DNA of 64,000 bases from an uncultured Clostridia bacterium (GTDB taxonomy: Bacteria > Bacillota > Clostridia > TANB77 > CAG-508), in NCBI GenBank assembly GCA_944392455.1, contig CALXWP010000001.1:131112-195111 (forward strand). The letters are read 5' to 3'. Shown here piece after piece: positions 33,953-41,494 of the stretch. The stretch's first letter is position 1. Each line of letters opens with the position of its first letter. Under the pieces are notes generated by a model that saw nothing but the letters and a program-made list of their open reading frames with translations, was not told the DNA's origin and ran no database searches. A program made the position numbers and the translations under genes.

Positions 33953-34396
33953 TTAATGTCCACGTATATCTAGTGATAAAATATCTAATTTATTACTTTC
34001 CCATGAATAAATGATATAACAGTTATCCAGACTACCTCTTGAACTAAAACTATATTCCCCATGATCTATAACATCAATATGTGTTGTATCTTGTTTCTTT
34101 ATATTTAAACTCCATTCATTTTTTCTATAACTTTTATAATAATTTTCTAATTCTATTATGTCAAGATTACTTTTTATCAAAATTGCACCAAAATATTGCA
34201 TTCCATTTCCATTACCTGTTAATTTTCCAGCTATAGATATAGAATCTATAATTTCAGTATCTTTTGGTAATGGAATATCTTTTATTTTACTCTCTACCCT
34301 AGCTGCAATTAAATTATTGATTATTGGAATACAAATAAAGAATAAAAGTAATAAAGTTATAAATATTATTAGCAATATTTTCTTTATCTTTTTCAA
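33953..34396 (-). CDS. small membrane-anchored protein, unidentified
   Basis: A 147-residue protein with one N-terminal helix (about 6-30) and an outer domain of about 115 residues. Visible stretches such as DIPLPKDTEIIDSISIAGKL and ELENYYKSYRKNEWSLNI suggest a small alpha/beta domain of the type seen in lipoprotein-like sensor proteins. No family is recognised. It lies 24 bases after another membrane-anchored unknown, and both are probably transcribed together. Confidence 0.6.
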   Translation of the reverse strand: MKKIKKILLIIFITLLLLFFICIPIINNLIAARVESKIKDIPLPKDTEIIDSISIAGKLTGNGNGMQYFGAILIKSNLDIIELENYYKSYRKNEWSLNIKKQDTTHIDVIDHGEYSFSSRGSLDNCYIIYSWESNKLDILSLDIRGH

Positions 34397-34419
34397 ATTT
34401 CACCTCATTTTTAATAGTT

Positions 34420-34980
34420 TTATTTCTTATCATACATATCAATAATAGTTTTTATCATATTAAATTCATCATCAGAAAGTTGTGATTCTCCATCGTTTTT
34501 TTCTATGGTCTTTGTCTTTGTTTTCAACTTATATATAGTTCCGTCTTTAAACTCAAAGAAATATTGAAACGTTGAATTATCAGGTTCTAAATCATAATTG
34601 ATATTTTCTAATAAAATTTGTATATCTAACGAATCTTCTACATTTAGCTTTATTTTATCTTCAGGTTCTTCAGCTTTTACAAGATAAATTGGATCAAAAA
34701 CATAATTATTATATTCATCTTCGAAATCTTCATATTTCATAAACCATGAACCAATTTTTGTTTCTTTATATCCATTTAATTTATTAAATTTTATAACTTT
34801 ATATCCTAAACCTATATATTCTTTTGTTCCTCCGTCCATAAGCGTCCCTGCAGGATTATTAATACAAAACATAGGTAGTTCTCCATTTTTAACTCTGTTT
34901 GAATCTATGCAGAAAAATATAATTCCTGTAATGATAATAACTAATAAAATAATGCCTATAACTAATAAAACTTTTTTCAT
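34420..34980 (-). CDS. membrane-anchored protein, unidentified
   Basis: A 186-residue protein with one helix (about 4-26), then an outer domain beginning FCINNPAGTLMDGGTKEYIGLGYKVIKF in pattern, followed by GSWFMKYEDFEDEYN and a C-terminal acidic region. There is a short cysteine-containing start to the outer part but no lipobox. I cannot assign a family. Together with the next smaller gene it forms a two-gene unit; the partner's similar layout suggests a common envelope role. Confidence 0.6.
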   Translation of the reverse strand: MKKVLLVIGIILLVIIITGIIFFCIDSNRVKNGELPMFCINNPAGTLMDGGTKEYIGLGYKVIKFNKLNGYKETKIGSWFMKYEDFEDEYNNYVFDPIYLVKAEEPEDKIKLNVEDSLDIQILLENINYDLEPDNSTFQYFFEFKDGTIYKLKTKTKTIEKNDGESQLSDDEFNMIKTIIDMYDKK

Positions 34981-35110
34981 AAAAGCACCTCGAATTTAAT
35001 ATATATCTTTTTAATATATATCTTTAATAAGTGTTAATATTATAAATCAATATCATAAAATTTGAATATATAATATCAAAATGAATTTAATTAATCAAGA
35101 TATCTTAAAA

Positions 35111-35150
35111 CAAAAAAAGAGAAATTAGTTTAAACCTAATTTCTCTTTCT
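35111..35150 (-). terminator. intrinsic terminator after rny
   Basis: AAAGAGAAATTAG and CTAATTTCTCTTT form a perfect 13-bp stem with a 7-base loop and TTTTGTTTT on the minus strand, five bases after the rny stop. Confidence 0.9.
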
Positions 35151-35154
35151 TGTT

Positions 35155-36702
35155 TTATTTTGCATAATCAACAACTCTAGTTTCTCTTACTATATTTACC
35201 TTAATTTGTCCTGGATATTCCATTTCTTCTTCTACTTTCTTAGCTACATCTCTTGCCATTAGAACCATTTGATCATCTGATATTTTTTCTGGTTTTACTA
35301 TGATTCTTATTTCTCTACCAGCTTGTATAGCAAATGATTTATCAACTCCATCAAATGAATCTGCAATATTCTCTAAGGCTTCTAGTCTCTTAATATATGA
35401 TTCTAATGTTTCTCTTCTTGCACCAGGTCTTGATGCAGATATAGCGTCTGCTGCTTGGACAAGTACAGCTTCTATAGTTTGAGGTTCTACATCACCATGA
35501 TGTGCTTGTACTGCATTTATTACTTTTTCATTTTCTTTGTATTTCTTTAATACTTCAACACCAATCTCAACATGAGTTCCTTCCATGTCGTGATCTAGAG
35601 CTTTTCCTATATCATGTAATAAACCAGCACGTCTTGCAAGTTTTGGATCTAAGCCTAATTCTTCTGCCATAATTCTAGCTAGGTTAGATACTTCTATAGA
35701 GTGATTTAATACATTTTGTCCATAACTTGTTCTATATTTTAACTTTCCTATTAGTTTAACTATATCTGGATGTAATCCTACTACACCAGTTTCTAATACT
35801 GCTCTTTCTCCTTCTTCTTTTATTGTATTTTCAACTTCTTCTTTTGCTTTTTCTACCATTTCTTCAATCTTTGCTGGATGTATTCTTCCATCTTCGATTA
35901 ATTTTTCTAGAGCAATTTTAGCTACTTCCCTTCTAAGAGGATCAAATCCTGATATAACAACTGCTTCTGGAGTATCATCTATAATAAGGTCAATACCAGT
36001 TAAAGTCTCCAAAGCTTTAATATTTCTTCCTTCTCTACCTATAATTCTTCCTTTCATATCATCATTTGGAAGAGATACAATAGATACTGTTGTTTCTGAT
36101 GTATGATCTGCTGCACATTTTTGTATAGCATATCCTACTACTTCTCTTGCATTTTTTACTGCTTCTTCTTTTGTCTTATTTTCAATATCTCTGATTAAAG
36201 CTGCTTTTTCAGCAGTCATTGTTTTTTCAAGTTCGGAAAGCAATCTTTGTTTTGCTTCTTCTGAAGATAAACCAGAAATTCTTTGTAATTCTTGCATTTG
36301 CTTTTCAGCAATTTCATCTAGTTCATTTTTCTTTTCTTCTAATAATTGATCTTTTTCAGATAAATCTTTTTCTTTTTTCTCAACTAATTCTAATTTCTTT
36401 TCTAAGTTTTCCTCTTTCTGGATTAGTCTTCTTTCTTGCCCTTGTACTTCGCCCCTTCTTTCTCTAATCTCATCATCTAAATCTTTTCTTGCGCTTAATA
36501 TTTCTTCTTTAGCTTTGAAAATTTCTTCTTTTTTCTTATTTTCAGCTTCTACTTTAGCCATATCAAGTATTCTTTGTGCTTCATTTTCTGCACTTTTTAA
36601 TTTAGATTCAGCAATTCTTTTTCTTATAAATACTCCTACAAAAGTAAATACAATTGCTGTGATTAGAAATATGGCGATATTGATTACTATATCCATAATC
36701 AT
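35155..36702 (-). CDS. rny: ribonuclease Y
   Basis: The main membrane-bound endoribonuclease starting mRNA decay in Firmicutes. A short N-terminal helix is followed by a long coiled coil rich in Glu, Lys and Arg (about 25-200). A KH RNA-binding domain follows near 215-280 with [16 protein letters not shown]. The HD domain is near 330-430 with [20 protein letters not shown]. The C-terminal extension includes [14 protein letters not shown]. At about 515 residues it has the usual length. I choose the ATG at 36700-36702, just after AGAGGTGTA, rather than one ten codons upstream that would read through the ribosome binding site; an ATG two codons further in is equally possible. Confidence 0.96.
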   Translation of the reverse strand: MIMDIVINIAIFLITAIVFTFVGVFIRKRIAESKLKSAENEAQRILDMAKVEAENKKKEEIFKAKEEILSARKDLDDEIRERRGEVQGQERRLIQKEENLEKKLELVEKKEKDLSEKDQLLEEKKNELDEIAEKQMQELQRISGLSSEEAKQRLLSELEKTMTAEKAALIRDIENKTKEEAVKNAREVVGYAIQKCAADHTSETTVSIVSLPNDDMKGRIIGREGRNIKALETLTGIDLIIDDTPEAVVISGFDPLRREVAKIALEKLIEDGRIHPAKIEEMVEKAKEEVENTIKEEGERAVLETGVVGLHPDIVKLIGKLKYRTSYGQNVLNHSIEVSNLARIMAEELGLDPKLARRAGLLHDIGKALDHDMEGTHVEIGVEVLKKYKENEKVINAVQAHHGDVEPQTIEAVLVQAADAISASRPGARRETLESYIKRLEALENIADSFDGVDKSFAIQAGREIRIIVKPEKISDDQMVLMARDVAKKVEEEMEYPGQIKVNIVRETRVVDYAK

Positions 36703-36783
36703 TACACCTCTTTCTATATATTTAATTTTCAATGTACAATAAATATATCTTCATATTATATAATATATTTTTCCTACATATAT

Positions 36784-36812
36784 ATTTTATATTTATTATG
36801 GTCAACTGTCAA
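36784..36812 (-). promoter_or_regulatory. rny promoter
   Basis: Minus-strand TTGACA and TAAAAT with a 17-base spacer, about 80 bases before the rny start, so rny has its own promoter and is separated from xerD by a terminator. Confidence 0.8.
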
Positions 36813-36910
36813 GTCATTTTTACATATTAAACCTGTAAAAAAAGAATTTTGCTAACAATAAATTTAATATATTTAATATTCATTATCTATATATACATAG
36901 TATCTTAACA

Positions 36911-36950
36911 CAAAAAAAGACGAACTTTTCATAAAGTAAGTTCGCTTTTT
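36911..36950 (-). terminator. intrinsic terminator after xerD
   Basis: GCGAACTT pairs with AAGTTCGTC around a 10-base loop, then TTTTTTTGTG on the minus strand, six bases after the xerD stop codon. Confidence 0.85.
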
Positions 36951-36955
36951 ATATA

Positions 36956-37846
36956 TTAAGCTCTTGGATGTGTTCTTTTATATATATCTCTTATCCCACT
37001 ATCTTGGAACTGCATATATACTTGTGTAGAAGAGATATCTGAATGTCCAAGCATTGTTTGTATTGCTTTTAAATCTGCTCCGTTTTGAAGTAAATGTGTT
37101 GCAAAAGAATGTCTTAATACATGTGGTGTAATATCTTTTGTAATATGTGCTTGTTCTTTATAGAATTTTACTATTTTCCAGAAACCTTGTCTTGTTAATC
37201 TTTTTCCATTTACATTAACAAAAAGAGCTTTTTCATTTTCATCTTTTATCATTATTGGTCTTGCATCATTTATATATTCTTTTAATGCTGCAATAGAAAT
37301 AGAGCCAAGTGGTATATTTCTTTGTTTATTAGCAGATCTACATGTTATAAAACCTTCTTCTATATTAGCATCTTCTACATCTAATGAAATAATTTCTGTA
37401 ACTCTCATTCCAGTTGCATATGCTACTTCTAGCATAGCTTTATCTCTAGTTCCTTTTAAATCTACATCTTTTGGTTGACTTAATAAGTTTTCAACTTCTT
37501 CTGATGTTAATACACTAGGAACTCTTTTCTCTACTTTTGGTGATTGAATATTTTCTGTTGGGTCATGTTTAATCTTTTTTACTCTAACTAGATATTGATA
37601 AAAAGATCTAATAGAAGCTAAGCTTCTTGATATTGTTGATGTCTTTTTTCCCATATCTTGCAAATATTTTAGATATTTGTTAATTTTTTGGCAATCTACT
37701 TTTGCATAATTTATTTTATTTTGACTTACGTAACTCTCATATTGGTGAATATCTCTACTATATGATTGTAGTGTATTGTTTGATACTCTTTTTTCGTTTT
37801 GTAAAAAATCCAAAAATTGTTTAATCTGTTTTTCCATTCTTGCCAT
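36956..37846 (-). CDS. xerD: tyrosine recombinase XerD/XerC family
   Basis: A 296-residue site-specific recombinase. The N-terminal SAM-like DNA-binding domain (about 5-90) includes FLDFLQNEKRVSNNTLQSY. The catalytic domain has the arginine in ATGMRVTEI near 147, HVLRHSFATHLL near 240 (H-x-x-R), LGHSDISSTQVYMQ near 263 with the histidine, and the tyrosine nucleophile in QVYM. Length and neighbourhood (spoIIM upstream, as in many Clostridia) fit the chromosomal dimer-resolution XerD rather than a mobile-element integrase. A terminator follows. Confidence 0.93.
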   Translation of the reverse strand: MARMEKQIKQFLDFLQNEKRVSNNTLQSYSRDIHQYESYVSQNKINYAKVDCQKINKYLKYLQDMGKKTSTISRSLASIRSFYQYLVRVKKIKHDPTENIQSPKVEKRVPSVLTSEEVENLLSQPKDVDLKGTRDKAMLEVAYATGMRVTEIISLDVEDANIEEGFITCRSANKQRNIPLGSISIAALKEYINDARPIMIKDENEKALFVNVNGKRLTRQGFWKIVKFYKEQAHITKDITPHVLRHSFATHLLQNGADLKAIQTMLGHSDISSTQVYMQFQDSGIRDIYKRTHPRA

Positions 37847-37981
37847 TACCCCTTCTTCTTTTATAATATCTAATTGTTTTATAATTTACATAAACATCAC
37901 CTATGTTATATCATAATTATTATTAAATTGCAAATGGATTTTCAATTTTTTTTATATTTTTTTCTAATCTTTAATATTTGT

Positions 37982-38629
37982 TTAAATAGTATTTATGGTT
38001 AACATAAGTATGTTTGTTGACACATACACTTCAATTAATGATGCAACCACCAAAAGAACAAACAATATAATTGATACAATTGTATGCCTTATTATTTCTA
38101 TTTTTATATTCTCTCTTCTTTTGTCTTTCATAATTGATTTATATAACTTTATACAACTAATTGTCATAAATATAATTACAGGAATAAAGATTAAATTTTG
38201 TAAAAATATGGTTGACAATAAAAATATTATTCCTTTTTGGGTTCCCAGGACTGCTATAGCTGCAGAAATTGTATATCCGATACAAAAGCTTCTATATAAT
38301 ACTATTGCAAAAACTATTGGAATACCTATTACAGCTAAACCAAGAAACCACATACTTAAAATAAGTATTAAATTATCCCAAATAGACTTTTTTAATAATT
38401 CTATTTTATCAATATGATAATCTTGCTTAAGTGAATCAACAAATCCAGTTATGTATTCTTGTATCTCTGTTAGCTCTGATTCATTTGTATTATTTACAAA
38501 TATTACTCCTAAAGTAATTCCTATTATAAATATAATTATGACAACTATATATGATTTTATATTTTTATAAAGATGATCTAATATTATTGTTTTTAAATCA
38601 TTTTTTCTTCTTTTATGTTTTTCTCTCAT
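37982..38629 (-). CDS. spoIIM: stage II sporulation protein M
   Basis: A 215-residue membrane protein with about five helices (near 30-48, 85-110, 115-135, 140-165, 185-210). SpoIIM forms the DMP complex with SpoIID and SpoIIP, which remodels peptidoglycan during forespore engulfment. The pattern KNIKSYIVVIIIFIIGITLG, LSMWFLGLAVIGIPIV and FCIGYTISAAIAVLG is typical. It implies an endospore-forming lineage, although some non-sporulating relatives keep it. A 9-bp stem (TAGACATTA with TAATGTCTA) directly precedes its GGAG binding site. spoIIM then xerD is a common Clostridia order. Confidence 0.88.
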   Translation of the reverse strand: MREKHKRRKNDLKTIILDHLYKNIKSYIVVIIIFIIGITLGVIFVNNTNESELTEIQEYITGFVDSLKQDYHIDKIELLKKSIWDNLILILSMWFLGLAVIGIPIVFAIVLYRSFCIGYTISAAIAVLGTQKGIIFLLSTIFLQNLIFIPVIIFMTISCIKLYKSIMKDKRRENIKIEIIRHTIVSIILFVLLVVASLIEVYVSTNILMLTINTI

Positions 38630-38711
38630 TTTTTCTCCTAGACATTAAAAATTATTTATACATAATGTCTATTCAATAAAATGATTTTTAGAACTTGTTT
38701 TTTATATTATT

Positions 38712-39905
38712 TTAACTAGCTGTAAGTTTACCATAAACTCCACCGCCACCAGACTGAATTTTTACATTTCCTTCCCTTGCAGCTATAACTGTATCTGCTA
38801 TTTTTTCTCCAACTACTGCTTCAATATCATCTTTTGATAATTTATGAAGTATTGTCATTTCTGTATGAAAATTATTTAATAATTTATCTATAGTTTTTGA
38901 TCCAAGTCCTGGCATAAATGTAAGCGGTATTTGATATACATAAGGTGGTCTAAAATCTGGACTTTTTGTTTTTTCTTTATCTTTTATAATTTCTATTCTA
39001 TCAAAAACTCCCATAGTTATTTTACTACTATCACAGTCAGGACATTTAGTCACAGGAGGTTTTCCCTCTATAGGTTTACCACATTTTTCACAAAATGTTC
39101 TATGATATTTGCCAAGTTTTGGATCTAGCCCATAATTTGCTAAGATCTTTCTTCCTTCTTCATTTTTTAATGCTTTTAAAACTTCTTTAAAGCTAATACC
39201 GTCTAATAACATCTTATTATATTCTCTTGCGATTTTAGGAAGAGAATGAGCATCTGAATTAGTAACAAATGTGCGAGTTTCAAGTTCAGATATTTCATCT
39301 GCTAAATATGTGTCTGAACTTAAACCAAGTTCAATTGCAAATATTTTATCAAATTTTTCTTTAAAAATTCTTGATAGTCTGCTTGTACAATTTCCATAAA
39401 AACTCTTATGTGGTGTAAATGCATGTGCTGGGATTAATATACCATTATATTTTTCCACTATATCTATTAAATCATATGCTGAAATATCAGCTCTTTGTGA
39501 GCTTAATGTTATATTATGTATATGATGTGACATTTCATTTGAAAAGCCCTTTATATCTTTTAAACTTGGAAAATAGCATAAATTGTGAGCACTTCCCGTT
39601 TTTCCTTCATCATTTACTTCTGCGGTTTCAATTTCACTCCCTAGTATTATACATACTTTATCTTTATATATAATTCCTCCATCTTCTATCTCATATGCTT
39701 CACCAGTTTTTAAAAAATTTTCTATATCTTCTATTACATATGGTGATGCACAGTCTATTATTCCAACTATATCTATTCCTTTTCTTTCTGCACATTCTTT
39801 TGCAATGTTTGCAAAATTAAGTGATCTTGCTGCTGTTATTTTTATTGGTTTTCCATTTTCACTTCTTCCTATATGTACATGTAAATCTGCAAATATTTCG
39901 TTCAT
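38712..39905 (-). CDS. endonuclease Q family protein
   Basis: A PHP-domain nuclease of about 397 residues, of the EndoQ family, which cleaves DNA 5' to uracil, hypoxanthine or other deaminated bases. The PHP metal ligands appear as FADLHVHIGRS at the start, NIAKECAERKGIDIVGI in pattern, LGSEIET near 85, SHHIHNI near 125, IPAHAFTPH near 158 and VTNSDAHS near 213. A zinc ribbon, CEKCGKPI and KCPDCDSS, lies near 275-300, followed by a helix-hairpin-helix-like FMPGLGSKTIDKLL. I choose the ATG after AGAGGTATACAA rather than one 15 codons upstream. It fits the DNA-repair theme together with polA. Confidence 0.92.
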   Translation of the reverse strand: MNEIFADLHVHIGRSENGKPIKITAARSLNFANIAKECAERKGIDIVGIIDCASPYVIEDIENFLKTGEAYEIEDGGIIYKDKVCIILGSEIETAEVNDEGKTGSAHNLCYFPSLKDIKGFSNEMSHHIHNITLSSQRADISAYDLIDIVEKYNGILIPAHAFTPHKSFYGNCTSRLSRIFKEKFDKIFAIELGLSSDTYLADEISELETRTFVTNSDAHSLPKIAREYNKMLLDGISFKEVLKALKNEEGRKILANYGLDPKLGKYHRTFCEKCGKPIEGKPPVTKCPDCDSSKITMGVFDRIEIIKDKEKTKSPDFRPPYVYQIPLTFMPGLGSKTIDKLLNNFHTEMTILHKLSKDDIEAVVGEKIADTVIAAREGNVKIQSGGGGVYGKLTAS

Positions 39906-39929
39906 TTGTATACCTCTTTTCTTACAAAA

Positions 39930-39979
39930 ATCAAAACAAAAGACTGGCAACCTTTAAATTCTTTCCAATCTTTTGTTTA
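39930..39979 (-). terminator. possible terminator between the 72-residue gene and endonuclease Q
   Basis: CAAAAGATTGG pairs with CCAGTCTTTTG (one G-U) on the minus strand, followed by TTTTGATTTTTG. The loop is 17 bases. It lies just before the endonuclease Q ribosome binding site, so it may reduce rather than stop readthrough. Confidence 0.55.
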
Positions 39980-39996
39980 ATAAAAAATATATATTA

Positions 39997-40215
39997 TTAT
40001 AATTCCATTTCATCTTGAATTTCTTTTGCTAATAATGTTGGATTTACCTCTTCTTCTCTAGGCTTATTTGCTTCTTCCGCTTCTTTAGCAAGTTCAGCTT
40101 CTTTAATTCTTTCGTGTACATTTCTAGCTGTTCTTATTCCTTTAATTGTATCCTTCACAGCAAGTTCATTAAATTCATTTGATGCTCCTGTAAGACTTCC
40201 TACTAAACCACTCAT
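39997..40215 (-). CDS. small acidic helical protein, unidentified
   Basis: A 72-residue protein, predicted almost wholly helical, with a charged segment IKEAELAKEAEEANKPREEE near 37-56. No helix long enough to span the membrane and no known motif. It starts within the last four bases of the preceding gene (ATGA overlap), so both are made from one message and probably act together. The family is not recognised. Confidence 0.65.
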   Translation of the reverse strand: MSGLVGSLTGASNEFNELAVKDTIKGIRTARNVHERIKEAELAKEAEEANKPREEEVNPTLLAKEIQDEMEL

Positions 40216-40757
40216 ATCTTAATCTCCTCCATATTAACTACAAAGTTTTTGAATTCTTCCAAATATCTATTTTCTTTATCTTTTAAATTTCGATATTCTA
40301 ATAAGACTAATGCCTCATCTGGTTTAAAAGCTATTCTTTCAGGTCTATCTAAAAGCATTCCTCCAAATTGGTCTGTAAGCTCTAATATATCACTTTCTTT
40401 TTCTCTTGGTTCTAATTCAGAATATCTATTGACACCTTCACAAATTTTACAAAACCTATCATCAAATCCAAGTTTTGATAAATATTCTGCTCCGTCTTTT
40501 GCAAATGCTTTGACTTTAGATAAGTCTTTAGGAAGTAAATCTTTTTTACAGCTCCATAATAAACTTGCAGTTATAACTATATTCTTGTCCACATCTAACT
40601 TTGCTCTATCAAGAAAAAGTTTTGTAAGCAAGGTCTTGAAAATAACTGAATTATCATAAAATATTCCAGTTTTCTTTTGTAAATAGAATACAATTTCCAT
40701 TTTCTTTATCCAATCTTTTTCAGATAAGATATAATCTGCAAATGTTTCAGCTTTCAT
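40212..40757 (-). CDS. 181-residue cytosolic protein, unidentified
   Basis: A soluble, mostly helical protein with no recognisable catalytic motif. The middle section, VITASLLWSCKKDLLPKDLSKV, then AEYLSKLGFDDRFCKICEGVNRY, loosely resembles a degenerate HD-like helical fold, but the His-Asp residues are absent. It has its own consensus promoter with TGTAA repeats upstream and a GGGGGAG binding site. The role is unknown; being the first gene after the repeats makes it the best candidate target of the response regulator that presumably binds there. Confidence 0.65.
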   Translation of the reverse strand: MKAETFADYILSEKDWIKKMEIVFYLQKKTGIFYDNSVIFKTLLTKLFLDRAKLDVDKNIVITASLLWSCKKDLLPKDLSKVKAFAKDGAEYLSKLGFDDRFCKICEGVNRYSELEPREKESDILELTDQFGGMLLDRPERIAFKPDEALVLLEYRNLKDKENRYLEEFKNFVVNMEEIKI

Positions 40758-40818
40758 GTTTTCTCCCCCTTAAGCTTTTAAGGTTTATCCTTTTGTTAAT
40801 TAGCTTTTTTCTATACAT

Positions 40819-40899
40819 ATTATATTCTAAGAATGTATCTTTTTCAATACCGTTATGTAAATGTAATATTCTTGTAATGTTTTTGTAATATTTTCGTAA
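40819..40899 (-). promoter_or_regulatory. promoter with four 11-bp-spaced TTACA repeats (PhoP/PhoB-like box)
   Basis: Minus-strand TTGAAA (40842-40847) and TATAAT (40819-40824) with a 17-base spacer. Just upstream, TTACA units (seen on the plus strand as TGTAA) start at 40862, 40873, 40884 and, as CGTAA, 40895, each exactly 11 bases apart. One-helical-turn direct repeats ahead of a -35 are the layout bound by OmpR/PhoB-type response regulators; Bacillus PhoP uses TT(A/C/T)ACA-N5 repeats. Confidence 0.75.
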
Positions 40900-40901
40900 T
40901 A

Positions 40902-41480
40902 TTATTGCTCACTATTATATATCTCTAAATACATTTGATAATTATTAAGTATTTTTCTAACATAATTACTTGTTTCCTTATATGGTATATTTTCTATATC
41001 TGATCCATCTTTTTTTATAATACCTTCTTTTATCCATTCTTCTACATTTCCAAGCCCTGCATTATATGCTGTAACTGCTAAAACAATATTTCCATCATAC
41101 AGTTCTATTAAATATGCCAAATATGATGTACCTAATTTTATATTAGTTTCAGGATCATATAAATCATATGCTTCAACAGATTCATTTTCTATAATATTAG
41201 ATCTTTCTACTGCTGTTTCTTCCATAAGTTGCATAAGTCCTCTTGCATCACTAGAAGATTTAACTTCTGGATCAAAATTACTTTCTGCTTTTATCATTGC
41301 ATATACCAAATATTTATCTAATCCATTTTCTTCTGAATATTTTTCTACATATTCAGAATATTTTGTTGGATATATGTATTTAAGTATAATATCTTGAACT
41401 TTAAAAATTTTAAATAAACTAAATATAAGTAATAATATAATAATTATAACCATTAGAATTGTAATTGTCTTTTTAGCCAT
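40902..41480 (-). CDS. lytic transglycosylase (Slt/MltE-like)
   Basis: A 192-residue protein with one N-terminal helix (about 6-25), so anchored outside the membrane. The catalytic domain has the glutamate in YAMIKAESNFDPEVKSSSDA near 62-80, GLMQLMEETA next, NIKLGTSYLAYLIELYDG near 112 and AVTAYNAGLGNVEEWI near 136-150. Such enzymes cleave peptidoglycan glycan strands with anhydro-muropeptide formation. It lies 15 bases after polA and is presumably on the same transcript. Cytosolic genes follow downstream after a new promoter. Confidence 0.92.
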   Translation of the reverse strand: MAKKTITILMVIIIILLLIFSLFKIFKVQDIILKYIYPTKYSEYVEKYSEENGLDKYLVYAMIKAESNFDPEVKSSSDARGLMQLMEETAVERSNIIENESVEAYDLYDPETNIKLGTSYLAYLIELYDGNIVLAVTAYNAGLGNVEEWIKEGIIKKDGSDIENIPYKETSNYVRKILNNYQMYLEIYNSEQ

Positions 41481-41494
41481 TCTTCTCTCCTTTG

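Noticed and set aside
36956-37846. Integrase of a mobile element
   Set aside because: Length and synteny with spoIIM and rny fit chromosomal XerD; no attachment sites or phage genes lie nearby.
40856-40899. Replication-origin iterons
   Set aside because: Only four short repeats, adjacent to a promoter, with no DnaA boxes or replication gene; a response-regulator box fits better.
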